A stretch of 64,000 nucleotides of DNA from Sulfopaludibacter sp035606355 (GTDB taxonomy: Bacteria > Acidobacteriota > Terriglobia > Bryobacterales > Bryobacteraceae). The notes below the pieces were generated by a model, which saw nothing but the letters and a program-made list of their open reading frames with translations, did not search any database and was not told the DNA's origin. The translations under genes and the position numbers were made by a program. Location: assembly GCA_035606355.1 (NCBI GenBank), contig DATNFO010000055.1, positions 1 to 64,000 on the forward strand, in the 5' to 3' direction. Positions 27,120-36,120 of this stretch are shown here, piece after piece; positions within the stretch are counted from its first letter, which is position 1, and each line of letters opens with the position of its first letter.

Positions 27120-27875
27120 GTGCGGCTTCTCAGCTACAACATTCGTCACGGAGGCGGAGGCCGCGAGAAAGCGCTGGCTGCCGTTATCAACCAGTGCGAA
27201 CCGGACGTGGTCGTGCTGCAGGAGGCCGTGCGGCCTGACGTGGTCGAACGTCTCAGCTCGGCCTGCGGAATGACGCAATGGGCCTGCCGGCCGGGCTACT
27301 CGGTCGCATTTCTCAGCCGGCTCGAAGTGGCGCATTCCGAATGGCGGCGCTCGCCGTTCGGACGCCGGCATTACCTGGAATTGGTGCTCGCGGAGCAGAA
27401 CCTGCGGATTTTCGGAGTCCACCTTTCCGCCATTCATTCCAACGTGACGGAACTCCGCCGCGTGTATGAATTGCGGTCGATTCTACGCGAGACTGCCAGG
27501 TGCAGCCAGACCTTCCACGTGCTGACCGGCGACTTCAACACTCTCGCCAATGGTGAAGCATTGGACATTGCGCGCCTGCCATTCCGGCTGCGCGCATTTC
27601 TCCGCGTAACCGGCGGCCGGGTGCGCTGGCGAACGATAAAGCTGATGGCGCAAGCATCGTATGTCGATGCCTTTCGGTCCTTTCACCCGCTCGATTCGGG
27701 CTACACCTTTCCCACTTGGGACCCTCATGTTCGCCTCGACTACCTCTTCGCGCCACAGCAATTCGCCAGTTTCGTCCAGCAATGTGAGGTCGTGCGCGAT
27801 GGACCTGTGCGCGATGCCTCTGACCACTTTCCCCTCCTGTCTGTGATCACGGCACCCGCCAAGCCGCGGTGCTGA
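27120..27875 (+). CDS. Endonuclease/exonuclease/phosphatase (EEP) family hydrolase
   Basis: 251 residues with the EEP metal-dependent hydrolase motifs: LLSYNIRHG at the N-terminus, VVVLQEAVRP near residue 35 (metal Glu), LTGDFNTLAN near 137, RLDYLFAP near 205 and SDHFPLLSVI near 237 (catalytic Asp-His). No signal peptide, so cytoplasmic. Substrate could be nucleic acid, phosphoinositide-like lipid or another phosphodiester. GTG start two bases after the nucleotidyltransferase-like gene. Confidence 0.88.
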   Translation: MRLLSYNIRHGGGGREKALAAVINQCEPDVVVLQEAVRPDVVERLSSACGMTQWACRPGYSVAFLSRLEVAHSEWRRSPFGRRHYLELVLAEQNLRIFGVHLSAIHSNVTELRRVYELRSILRETARCSQTFHVLTGDFNTLANGEALDIARLPFRLRAFLRVTGGRVRWRTIKLMAQASYVDAFRSFHPLDSGYTFPTWDPHVRLDYLFAPQQFASFVQQCEVVRDGPVRDASDHFPLLSVITAPAKPRC

Positions 27876-27976
27876 CCGCCTCGCGCCGCACGCGTAGCGG
27901 GCCAGACCGGGCTATAGAAAGTTGCGTCATCCTTGTTACGCGACCTGCCCGGGCAGAGTATCCTGGATCGGATGGC

Positions 27977-28534
27977 ATGGGCGACGTAACGGAACTGCTG
28001 CGGCGATGGAGCGCGGGCGACCGCGCCGCCTTAGAAGAAATGGTCCCGCTCGTCTATGACGACCTCAAACGGGTGGCCGGCCGCAACCTGCGCAACGAAC
28101 GCCACTCCCCTACCCTGAACTGCACGGCGCTGGTCCACGAGGCATACCTGCGCCTGGTTTCGCAGGACCGCACCGAATGGACGGGGCGCCGGCACTTCTT
28201 CGCCGCCGCCGCCGGCGTTATGCGGCGCATTCTGGTGGAGCACGCACGCCAGCGTCTGGCGGCGAAACGGGGATCGGGTGCTCCCCATGAGCCGCTCGAC
28301 CGTGCCGTCTCCGTCGCTCTTGAACCAGACCTGGATGTTCTCGCCATTGACGAGGCGCTCACCGAACTCGCGCGCGGCGATCCGCTGAGCGCCCAGGTTG
28401 TCGAGCTGCGCTGTTTCGGCGGTCTCTCCATTGAGGAGACCGCCGACGTCATCGGCGCGTCACCATCGTCCGTCACGCGAACGTGGAGTTTCGCGCGGGC
28501 GTGGTTATACCGCCGCCTTCGCACGGCGGAGTAA
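27977..28534 (+). CDS. ECF-type RNA polymerase sigma factor
   Basis: About 185 residues of the acidobacterial/planctomycete ECF subfamily (TIGR02999-like). Region 2 contains YDDLKRVAGRNLRNER and LVHEAYLRLV, then the characteristic RRHFFAAAAGVMRRILVEHAR block. Region 4 has LSIEETADVIGASPSSVTRTW with the DNA-binding helix. The ATG at 27977 is chosen because it begins the conserved MGDVTELLRRWSAGD. No anti-sigma gene is adjacent; a membrane Ser/Thr kinase lies one gene away, the usual neighbour of this subfamily. Its last 30 bp overlap the convergent PEP-CTERM gene. Confidence 0.92.
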   Translation: MGDVTELLRRWSAGDRAALEEMVPLVYDDLKRVAGRNLRNERHSPTLNCTALVHEAYLRLVSQDRTEWTGRRHFFAAAAGVMRRILVEHARQRLAAKRGSGAPHEPLDRAVSVALEPDLDVLAIDEALTELARGDPLSAQVVELRCFGGLSIEETADVIGASPSSVTRTWSFARAWLYRRLRTAE

Positions 28535-29356
28535 CATCGCCACCGCGGCCACACCCGCGCCGAACCACGTCGCAGGCTCAGGGATCGGCGGCGTGAACTG
28601 GTTGTTCACGATGAACAACTCCGGTGCGTTCACCGTTACTCCCTGCGGCAGATTGAAGACCGGACCGGAGAGCGGAAATTCGAACGTGTCGCGGAATTCG
28701 GCGCTCGCAGACCCTCCCGAGAACGGCGAATTCGCAAGTGCGCTGATGCTCATGACGAAGTCGAGCGGCGTGTTCACGGGAACGGTTAGCTCCAAGCTGG
28801 TGATTGCCGCGTTCAAGGTCGTCCCGCAAGGCGGCGCGGTTCCGATGCTGCCGTGGCACTCCAGCGGATTCGACGATATATCCGCCAGCGAGGTGCTGTA
28901 GGCAATCAGCGCGGTGCCGTTCAGGGTAAGAATCATAGTCATCTGCGCGCCGGCATCGGAGTCGCTGGAAGAAACGGCCAGGCTACCGTGCAGGTTGCCG
29001 TTGACGCTCACCGTCACCTGCTTAATGTTCGGGTCCCCGGTGCTAAAGATCAGGCCGGTGTCTTCAAATTGTGCGCTGGCGCGGCCGGTGGCGGGCAGCG
29101 AGGTGCCGGTGGAATTGTGAGAACTTGCGCCGGCGCCCACGATTCCGGGGTTCGATGACGCAGCGCCGAACCCGGCGCTGCCCGCATCCGCGCAGGTGAT
29201 ACTCGCGCCCAGGGGCGATGATGACGACGTGTTCACACCAGGCCCCGTGCACGAACCGCCAAGCGAAGAATTCGGGTTCACCGTGATTGAAAAGATCTCA
29301 TTGGCGTAACCTGGAGCAGCCATTACGGCGAAGAACAACAAAGGTAGAAGCTTCAC
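28505..29356 (-). CDS. PEP-CTERM sorting-domain surface protein
   Basis: 283 residues. A signal peptide (MKLLPLLFFAVMAAPGYA) is followed by a Ser/Gly/Thr-rich beta domain with a Cys pair. At the C-terminus IPEPATWFGAGVAAVAMLLRR is a full PEP-CTERM signal: PEP box, membrane helix, basic tail. Exosortase would anchor or release it at the cell surface; no exosortase gene is in the window. GTG start with GGAGGG seven bases upstream. Divergent from the kinase gene and convergent with the sigma gene. Confidence 0.9.
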   Translation of the reverse strand: MKLLPLLFFAVMAAPGYANEIFSITVNPNSSLGGSCTGPGVNTSSSSPLGASITCADAGSAGFGAASSNPGIVGAGASSHNSTGTSLPATGRASAQFEDTGLIFSTGDPNIKQVTVSVNGNLHGSLAVSSSDSDAGAQMTMILTLNGTALIAYSTSLADISSNPLECHGSIGTAPPCGTTLNAAITSLELTVPVNTPLDFVMSISALANSPFSGGSASAEFRDTFEFPLSGPVFNLPQGVTVNAPELFIVNNQFTPPIPEPATWFGAGVAAVAMLLRRAKAAV

Positions 29357-29444
29357 TAATTTCCCTCCGATTGATTTGCCGCGTGAGTTGGCGGCTACTA
29401 GTTGTGGCGCAAAAATCGGCTCTGCCGCGTCAAGGTTTTCGCTT

Positions 29445-29450
29445 TATAAT
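29445..29450 (+). promoter_or_regulatory. Candidate -10 box for the Ser/Thr kinase gene
   Basis: Perfect TATAAT ending 11 nt before the ATG at 29462. The leader would be about 5 nt. No convincing -35 element 16-18 bp upstream. Confidence 0.45.
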
Positions 29451-29461
29451 TGACTCCGCCG

Positions 29462-31564
29462 ATGACCCTTCCGCAGTTGCGCGAGTTGTTCGGAAAAACA
29501 CTGGAGATGAATGGCGGCGACCGCGCGCGCGTACTTGAGGGGCTTGCTCCGGAAGCACGCGCCGAACTTACCGCCCTTTTGCGGGCTCATGACGAAGCTG
29601 CCTCTTTCCTGGAACACTCAGCCGCCGGTTTGCTGAGCCCCGGCGATCACGTAGGCAATTACCGGATCGTTTCCGAAATAGGCCATGGCGGCATGGGCGT
29701 GGTTTACCGGGCCGTACGCGATGACGGCGAATTTACACGCCAGGTCGCCATCAAGGTGGTTGGCGGCCGCGTCTTCGCCCCGGAGGCGGAGCGCCGGTTC
29801 ATTGCGGAGCGCAACTTTCTCGCCTCGCTGGACCACCCGAACATCGTCCGCATGATCGATGGCGGCGTCTGTAACCGTCAGCGGTATCTCGTCATGGAGT
29901 ATGTCGATGGCGAACCCGCCACCGCTTACTGCCAGTCGCGGAATCTGTGCCACTCGGACCGCCTGCGCATCCTGCGGACCTCGTGCGAGGCAGTACATTA
30001 CGCGCATCAGCGCCTCATTCTGCACCGCGACCTGAAACCCGAGAACATCCTCATCACCGCCGAAGGCCAGTTGAAGATACTCGACTTCGGCATCGCGACC
30101 ATGCTCGCCGAGGGTGAGGAAGATTCCGCGCTCAATCCTCTGACGCCATCCTGCGCCAGTCCGGAGCAGCTTCGCGGCGAGCGCCTGACCGTCGCATCGG
30201 ACGTTTACGCGCTAGGCCTTCTCGGGCGGCAGATCCTCACGGGTTTGAAGCTCGCGCCGGATGTGGAAGCCATCCTTGCGAAAGCAACCGCGTCCGAACC
30301 CACGGCGCGTTACGGCACCGCACTGGAACTCTCCGCGGATATTCAGCGGTACCTGGAAAGACGGCCGGTAGCCGCCCGCCCGGCGTCCTTTCTTTATCCC
30401 CTGCGCTGCCTCGTGTCGCGCAACAAGACGCTAACCGCGCTCACAGCGGCGCTCGTCGTGGCGGTGGTCGCCGGCTATGCCGCAACCTCATGGCAGGCGC
30501 GGCGCGCCGAACGGCGTTTCGAAAGCGCGCGGCGGCTCATCCATACCGTAATTCACGAAGTCCAGCCGCAACTGGAAGCTGTTGACGGCACCGTCGCCGT
30601 TCGCAAAATACTCATCGAAAAAACGCTCGTCTATCTGGAAGCTCTGTGGGCCGATTCGGCCGGGAATGTGCCGATCACGCGCGAACTGGTGGATTCCTAC
30701 GTCACCTTGGCCATGCTCGCCGGGGACGCCGGTTCGGCGAACCTGGGCGATACCGTGCTGGCAAAGGACATTCTCGGCAAGGCGGAACGCCTGGCCAAAA
30801 CGTTGGAGACGCGCAATCCCGACCAGTCCTCCCTGCGCTCGCTCGTTGAGTTCTATCGCGCGGCGGCGCGCAATCGCAGTTTCTACGGCACCCCGGAAGG
30901 CGCCCGCGAGTACGCCCGAAAAAGTGTGGCGGCCGCGGAACGCACCGCGGAGCCGGCGCTACAGGCAAACGCCCTTGCAACGCTGGCGGATGTGACGGCC
31001 GATTACCGTTCGCAAATCGCACTGTACGGGCGCGCTCTGGAATTCTACAAGAAGGTCCTCGCCGCCGGGCGGAGCGCCAACAATCTGCGCAGCACAGCGC
31101 TCATGTACAAGGACCTTTCCAGCGCGTGGATCGAACTCGAAGACTACCCGCGCAGTGTCGAGCACGCCAAAATGGCATACGGCCTCGACAGCGAACGTCT
31201 CAAGCTCGACCCCTCCTCGCCCGAGTGCCGCATGGCGGTCGCCTTCGACCTCGGAGAACTCGGTTGGGCCGAATTCCAGATGCACGACTACGCTGAAGCA
31301 GCGAAGTACATGCATGAAAACGTCGAACTGCGCGAGAGCGTCGCCGCGGCAAACCGTGACGATCGCCGCGCGGCGGATCGGCTCGCCTATGCTCTTCGCG
31401 ATCTCGCCGGGGTTGAACTCGCCATGGGCGACCGGCCCGCCGCGCGCCGCGACCTTGAGCGTACGGTCGGAATCTACGATGCGCTCGCCGCGCGAGGGCC
31501 GCTGGTCGCCCAGTCCGCTGATCGCTATGCGCAAGCCCGACGGACTCTGGCCTCATTGCGCTAA
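29462..31564 (+). CDS. Membrane Ser/Thr protein kinase with TPR-like sensor region
   Basis: About 700 residues. An N-terminal helical region (1-60) precedes a Hanks-type kinase: GHGGMGVVYRAV glycine loop, VAIKVV (Lys near 97), LHRDLKPENIL (catalytic Asp near 190), DFG near 207. One transmembrane helix lies at about 323-342. The C-terminal 350 residues are helical repeats of TPR type. Orientation is probably cytoplasmic kinase with outside helical domain, as in PknB-like receptors. ATG 29462 is chosen over the in-frame TTG at 29450, which overlaps the TATAAT. The nearby ECF sigma factor is a plausible target. Confidence 0.9.
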   Translation: MTLPQLRELFGKTLEMNGGDRARVLEGLAPEARAELTALLRAHDEAASFLEHSAAGLLSPGDHVGNYRIVSEIGHGGMGVVYRAVRDDGEFTRQVAIKVVGGRVFAPEAERRFIAERNFLASLDHPNIVRMIDGGVCNRQRYLVMEYVDGEPATAYCQSRNLCHSDRLRILRTSCEAVHYAHQRLILHRDLKPENILITAEGQLKILDFGIATMLAEGEEDSALNPLTPSCASPEQLRGERLTVASDVYALGLLGRQILTGLKLAPDVEAILAKATASEPTARYGTALELSADIQRYLERRPVAARPASFLYPLRCLVSRNKTLTALTAALVVAVVAGYAATSWQARRAERRFESARRLIHTVIHEVQPQLEAVDGTVAVRKILIEKTLVYLEALWADSAGNVPITRELVDSYVTLAMLAGDAGSANLGDTVLAKDILGKAERLAKTLETRNPDQSSLRSLVEFYRAAARNRSFYGTPEGAREYARKSVAAAERTAEPALQANALATLADVTADYRSQIALYGRALEFYKKVLAAGRSANNLRSTALMYKDLSSAWIELEDYPRSVEHAKMAYGLDSERLKLDPSSPECRMAVAFDLGELGWAEFQMHDYAEAAKYMHENVELRESVAAANRDDRRAADRLAYALRDLAGVELAMGDRPAARRDLERTVGIYDALAARGPLVAQSADRYAQARRTLASLR

Positions 31565-31612
31565 GAGAAGTCGAAACCGAACGCCCATTTCGACGCACCG
31601 GTTGCCGCCTGG

Positions 31613-32974
31613 TTATTGCTGCCATCCCCCGCCGAGCGCGTTGTAAATCTGCACCAGCGAAAGCCGCTCGTTCAACTGTCCTCGCGCCAGATTCAATTGC
31701 GCAGTGAAATAGTTGGTCTCACTGGTGAGCACCTCCAGATAACTTGCAGCGCCGCCTCGATACCGCATGTCCGACAGGCGGTCGGCATCCGCGGCAGCCG
31801 CGGTCAACCGCTCCTGGTGTTCGCGAAAATCGCGGAATTTGCCGTAAGACGCCAGCGCGTCGGAGACCTGCCGGAACGCCTGCTGAATCGTTTGCTGATA
31901 CGTCAGCAGCATCTCCTGCTCCTGCGCTTTTGCCAGCCGGAGGTTAGACCGCAAGCGTCCTCCATTGAAGATCGGCTGGGCCGCGACAGCCGTGAAATTC
32001 CATGCCGTCGGCCCGCCGGTGAAGAGTTGGCCCAGGTGCGGACTCGCCAGGCCACCGGCGCCCGTCAACGGCACGCTGGGGAAAAACTGCGCCCGCGCGA
32101 CACCGATCTGCGCGTTAGCCGCCATCAATTGGGCCTCCGCCGCGCGAATATCCGGCCGCCGCTCGATCAACTCCGAAGGTAGCCCGGCCGGCACATCGGG
32201 AGGTAGCGGCTGCGCGGTAATCGCCAGTCCGCGCGGAATCGCGTGTGGATTCTGTCCCATCAACGTGCTGATCAGATCTTCCTGTAGCGCGATCTGCCGC
32301 TCGGTATCGGGAATCGCCTCGGCGGCGGTTTCCACGAGTTGCTCGGCCTGCCGCACATCCAGCAACCCGATCGCGCCGCCGCGTTCCAGAGTCTGCGTCA
32401 ACTGCAAAGACTGCTGCCGCGAGGCGAGTGTCTTCTTAGCGATGTCCAGTTCCAGATCGAGTTCGCGCAGAGTGAAGTAGGCCGAGGCGACGTCCGAAAC
32501 CACCGTGCTCAGCACCTGCTTGCGATTCCACTCGGACGCGAGCAGCGTCGCGCGAGACGCTTCCGTCGCATTGCGGTAAGCGCCCCAGAAATCGATATTC
32601 CACGAGAAGACGCCTTCGAGTTCCGCCAGAACGAAGCTAAACGTCGGAATCTTCTGGCCGGTCACCCCGGCCTGTGCACCGATAGTGGGATACTGCTGCG
32701 AACGAGTGATCCCCAATTGCGCCTGCGCCTGCAAAATGCGCGCGGCCGCAATCCGCGCATCGTAATTTCGATCCAGCGCGGTCCGGATCAGCTTCTGCAA
32801 CTCCGCATCCTGGAACAGCGCCCACCATTTCTCATCGCCGATCGAGGTTTTGTCTGTGCCGGGCTCGGCGTTCCGGTAAGCGGGCGGCGTATCTACGGCC
32901 GGACGCCGGTACTTTGGCCCCACGGTGCATCCGGCCAGCGCAACGAGGGCGGCGAGTGCAACCAACGTTCTCAT
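31613..32974 (-). CDS. Outer-membrane factor of RND efflux system (NodT/OprM family lipoprotein)
   Basis: 453 residues. The lipobox LAALVALAGC ends the signal peptide, followed by TVGPKYRRPAVDTPPAYR, the start typical of NodT-family channels. Two internal repeats of long helices and strands form the TolC-like barrel and periplasmic tunnel (for example RPDIRAAEAQLMAANAQIGVARAQFFP near 300). The ATG at 32974 overlaps the RND stop (ATGA); the frame is open upstream but only within the RND gene. Last gene of the operon and exit duct of the pump. Confidence 0.94.
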   Translation of the reverse strand: MRTLVALAALVALAGCTVGPKYRRPAVDTPPAYRNAEPGTDKTSIGDEKWWALFQDAELQKLIRTALDRNYDARIAAARILQAQAQLGITRSQQYPTIGAQAGVTGQKIPTFSFVLAELEGVFSWNIDFWGAYRNATEASRATLLASEWNRKQVLSTVVSDVASAYFTLRELDLELDIAKKTLASRQQSLQLTQTLERGGAIGLLDVRQAEQLVETAAEAIPDTERQIALQEDLISTLMGQNPHAIPRGLAITAQPLPPDVPAGLPSELIERRPDIRAAEAQLMAANAQIGVARAQFFPSVPLTGAGGLASPHLGQLFTGGPTAWNFTAVAAQPIFNGGRLRSNLRLAKAQEQEMLLTYQQTIQQAFRQVSDALASYGKFRDFREHQERLTAAAADADRLSDMRYRGGAASYLEVLTSETNYFTAQLNLARGQLNERLSLVQIYNALGGGWQQ

Positions 32975-35900
32975 GCGGCGGACTCCGGCTCTGGCGATGG
33001 TCGCGGCGATCTGGAGAACCGGTGCGACAGCTTCTCGACGACTTCGAACGTCACGGGGATGAAGAAGATTGCGATCAGCGAAGCGGCCAGCATGCCGCCG
33101 ATCACGGCCGTTCCCAGCACGCGCCGGGAAACCGCGCCCGCGCCGGCCGCCACCCACAGCGGGACGCAACCCAGAATGAAGGCGAAGGCCGTCATCAGAA
33201 TCGGCCGGAGGCGGATGCGCGCGCCCAGCAGCGCGGCTTCTTCCAGGCTCCTTCCCTTTTCGTATTCCACCTTCGCGAACTCCACGATCAAAATTGCGTT
33301 TTTCGCCGCCAGGCCGATCAGCATAACCAGCCCGATCTGCGCATACACATTGTTTTCGAAATGCCGCAGCCACAGGGTGAGATAGGCGCCGAACACCGCC
33401 ACCGGAGTGCCCAGCAAGACGCTGAACGGCAAGGACCAACTCTCATACAGAGCGGCCAGAATGAGAAACACGAATAAGACCGAAAGGCCGAATACCGCCG
33501 CTGGAGGAACACCCTGCGCGGCCTTCCATTCCTGGTAAGACATGCCCAGGTAATCGAAGCCCATTTCCCGCGGCATGGTTTGGTCGAATGTCTGCTCCAG
33601 CGCGGCCATCGCCTGTCCCGAACTGTAGCCGGGAGCCGCCGCCGCATTGATTTGAGCCGTGTGATATTCGTTGTAGCGCATGGTGAACTCAGGTCCACTG
33701 ATGCCTCGCACGGCGGTTACCGCGCTGAGCGGAACCATGTCTCCGCGATTGTTCGCCACATAAAACTGGCCCATGTTCTCTGCCCGGTTGCGGTACTCTC
33801 CCTCCGCTTCGATGTACACCTGCCACTGCCGCCCGAAGCGGTTGAAGTAATTCACCAGATACCCGCCCATGAACGCCTGCAGCGTCTGATAAACGTCTCC
33901 AATGTTCACGCCTTCCCGCGCGACCTTGGCGCGGTCCACGTCTACAAACTCCTGCGGAACTCCCGCCAGAAATGTCGACGACACTCCCGTGAGTTCCGGA
34001 CGCTTTCTCGCGGCCGCCAGGAATTTGCTCACGTTCTCGCCGAGAAACTCGAGCGTCCCCCCGGAGCGATCTTCCAGCATGAACGTTACGCCGCCGGACG
34101 TTCCAACTCCGGGGATCGCGGGCGGCGCGAACGAGAAAGCGACTCCGTCCGGCACTTTACCCAGCTCGCGTGTGATGTGGCTGCGGATCGCCTGATACTG
34201 CTCTTCGGGCTTCGTGCGCTCGTCCCACGGTTTTTCGGTGACAAAGAAAAATGCGCTGTACGTGTCCTGCACGCGGCTGAGCAGGCTGAAGCCCAGCACC
34301 GAAGTGCAACCCTGCACTCCCGGAGTGTGCATGATGATGTCTTCCACCTGCCGGGCCGCGGCGGAGGTCCGCTGCAGCGAAGCGGCATTTGGCAGTTGCA
34401 AGCTGACGAACACGTACCCGTAATCTTCCTCCGGCAGAAACGAGCCCGGCAGCCTCCGGCCCACCATCACGGCGGCGACGGTAATTACGCCGAGAAGCAG
34501 GATGCTCACCACGGCTTTGCGAAGGAGAACCCGCGAGAAACCGACATAATGTTCGGTAGCCCAGCCGAATCCGCGATTGAACCGGCCGAAGAACCACGCC
34601 AGCGGACCGCGGCGACGCTTGCGCGGCCGCAGCAGCAAAGCCGATAGCGCCGGACTCAGCGAAAGCGCGTTGAACGCCGAGAAGATTACCGAAATCGCGA
34701 TGGTCACAGCGAACTGCTGATACAGCCGCCCCGTGATTCCGGGTATGAAGATGGTCGGAATAAAAACGGCGGAAAGGATCAGCGCGATCGCGACCACCGG
34801 ACCTGAGACCTCCCGCATCGCCTGTAACGCGGCATCGCGCGGCGAAAGCCCTTCCTCGATGTGGCGCTCAACGGCTTCCACCACCACGATGGCATCGTCC
34901 ACCACCAACCCGATCGCCAGCACGAGCCCGAAGAGCGACAGGGTGTTGATCGAAAACCCGAGCATCGGAAAAACCACGAAGGTGCCGATCAGCGACACCG
35001 GCACGGCGAGCAGCGGGATCAAGGTCGCGCGCCATCCCTGTAGAAACACGTACACCACCAGCACCACCAGACCCAGCGCCTCAAGCAGCGTGTACATGAT
35101 CTCCTCCATGCCCGCTGTTACGGACGCCGTGGTATCCAGGCTGACCGTGTAGGCCAGATCCGAAGGAAACCTCCGGCTCAACTCCGCGATGCGTGCCCGC
35201 AGCCGCTTGGCCGCATCCACCGCATTCGTTCCCGGCAGTTGGTAGCAGGCCAGAACGGCGGCCGGTTTTCCGTTGTAGCGGCCCGTCAGCGCGTAAGTTT
35301 GCGCTCCGAGATCGATACGGGCAACGTCCTTCAACCGGAGAGTGGAGCCGTCGGGATCGGCGCGCAGAATGATCTCGCCGAATTGCTCCGGCGTTTCCAG
35401 GCGGCCCTGCGTGCGTACGGTGTAAGTGAACTGCTGCCCTTGCGGCGCCGGCTCGCCGCCGATCTGCCCGGCCGGATTCACCGAATTCTGCGTCTGCAGC
35501 GCCTGCACAATCTGCGGCACCGTAACATGCAGTTTCGCGAGCTGATCCGGCTTCACCCACAGCCGCATGGCGTACTGCCCCGCCCCGAAGATCTGCACCT
35601 GCGCAATGCCGGGCACGCGCGTCAGCTCGTCGATCAGGTTGATGTAGGCATAGTTGGCTAAAAAGGTGTTATCGAAGGTCCCCTTCGGCGAATACAGCGA
35701 CACCAGCAGCAGCGGCGAAGAAAGCGACTTTTGCACCAGCAGACCGGCCGTGTTCACCTGCGACGGCAACTGCGGCTGTGCCTGCGAGGTGCGCAGTTGC
35801 GTGAGCACCTGGTCGATATTCGGATCCGTGCTGACGTCGAAATTTACGATGATCTGCGTCTGCCCGCTGCTGGAATTCACCGAGTACATGTAATTCATGT

Positions 35901-36120
35901 TGTCCACGCCGCTGATCTGCTCTTCCAGCGGTGTGGCGACGGATTGTTCCAGCGTTTGCGCATCGGCGCCGGGATACGTCGCGGTCACTCTGATCTCCGG
36001 CGGCACAATGCTCGGAAACTGCGCCACCGGAAGAGCCAGCGCCGAAACCAGGCCGATCACCGTCATCAGAATGGCGATTACCATCGCGACAATCGGACGG
36101 TTGATGAAGAATTTTGCCAT
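32971..36120 (-). CDS. RND multidrug efflux permease (HAE1 / AcrB family)
   Basis: 1,049 residues, the full length of an AcrB-type inner-membrane proton/drug antiporter. It starts MAKFFINRPIVAMVIAI, the usual first transmembrane helix. The paired proton-relay Asp residues are in GLVVDDAIVVVEAVERH near 407. The second half has GLAAKNAILIVEFA near 940. Two large periplasmic loops with docking and porter domains are present. Its ATG abuts the TAG of the adaptor gene with no gap, and its stop overlaps the channel gene. Confidence 0.96.
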   Translation of the reverse strand: MAKFFINRPIVAMVIAILMTVIGLVSALALPVAQFPSIVPPEIRVTATYPGADAQTLEQSVATPLEEQISGVDNMNYMYSVNSSSGQTQIIVNFDVSTDPNIDQVLTQLRTSQAQPQLPSQVNTAGLLVQKSLSSPLLLVSLYSPKGTFDNTFLANYAYINLIDELTRVPGIAQVQIFGAGQYAMRLWVKPDQLAKLHVTVPQIVQALQTQNSVNPAGQIGGEPAPQGQQFTYTVRTQGRLETPEQFGEIILRADPDGSTLRLKDVARIDLGAQTYALTGRYNGKPAAVLACYQLPGTNAVDAAKRLRARIAELSRRFPSDLAYTVSLDTTASVTAGMEEIMYTLLEALGLVVLVVYVFLQGWRATLIPLLAVPVSLIGTFVVFPMLGFSINTLSLFGLVLAIGLVVDDAIVVVEAVERHIEEGLSPRDAALQAMREVSGPVVAIALILSAVFIPTIFIPGITGRLYQQFAVTIAISVIFSAFNALSLSPALSALLLRPRKRRRGPLAWFFGRFNRGFGWATEHYVGFSRVLLRKAVVSILLLGVITVAAVMVGRRLPGSFLPEEDYGYVFVSLQLPNAASLQRTSAAARQVEDIIMHTPGVQGCTSVLGFSLLSRVQDTYSAFFFVTEKPWDERTKPEEQYQAIRSHITRELGKVPDGVAFSFAPPAIPGVGTSGGVTFMLEDRSGGTLEFLGENVSKFLAAARKRPELTGVSSTFLAGVPQEFVDVDRAKVAREGVNIGDVYQTLQAFMGGYLVNYFNRFGRQWQVYIEAEGEYRNRAENMGQFYVANNRGDMVPLSAVTAVRGISGPEFTMRYNEYHTAQINAAAAPGYSSGQAMAALEQTFDQTMPREMGFDYLGMSYQEWKAAQGVPPAAVFGLSVLFVFLILAALYESWSLPFSVLLGTPVAVFGAYLTLWLRHFENNVYAQIGLVMLIGLAAKNAILIVEFAKVEYEKGRSLEEAALLGARIRLRPILMTAFAFILGCVPLWVAAGAGAVSRRVLGTAVIGGMLAASLIAIFFIPVTFEVVEKLSHRFSRSPRPSPEPESAA

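Noticed and set aside
31570..31594. GTCGAAA...TTTCGAC hairpin between the convergent kinase and channel genes
   Set aside because: Only 7 bp of stem with an 11-nt loop and no T-run; too weak to call a terminator.
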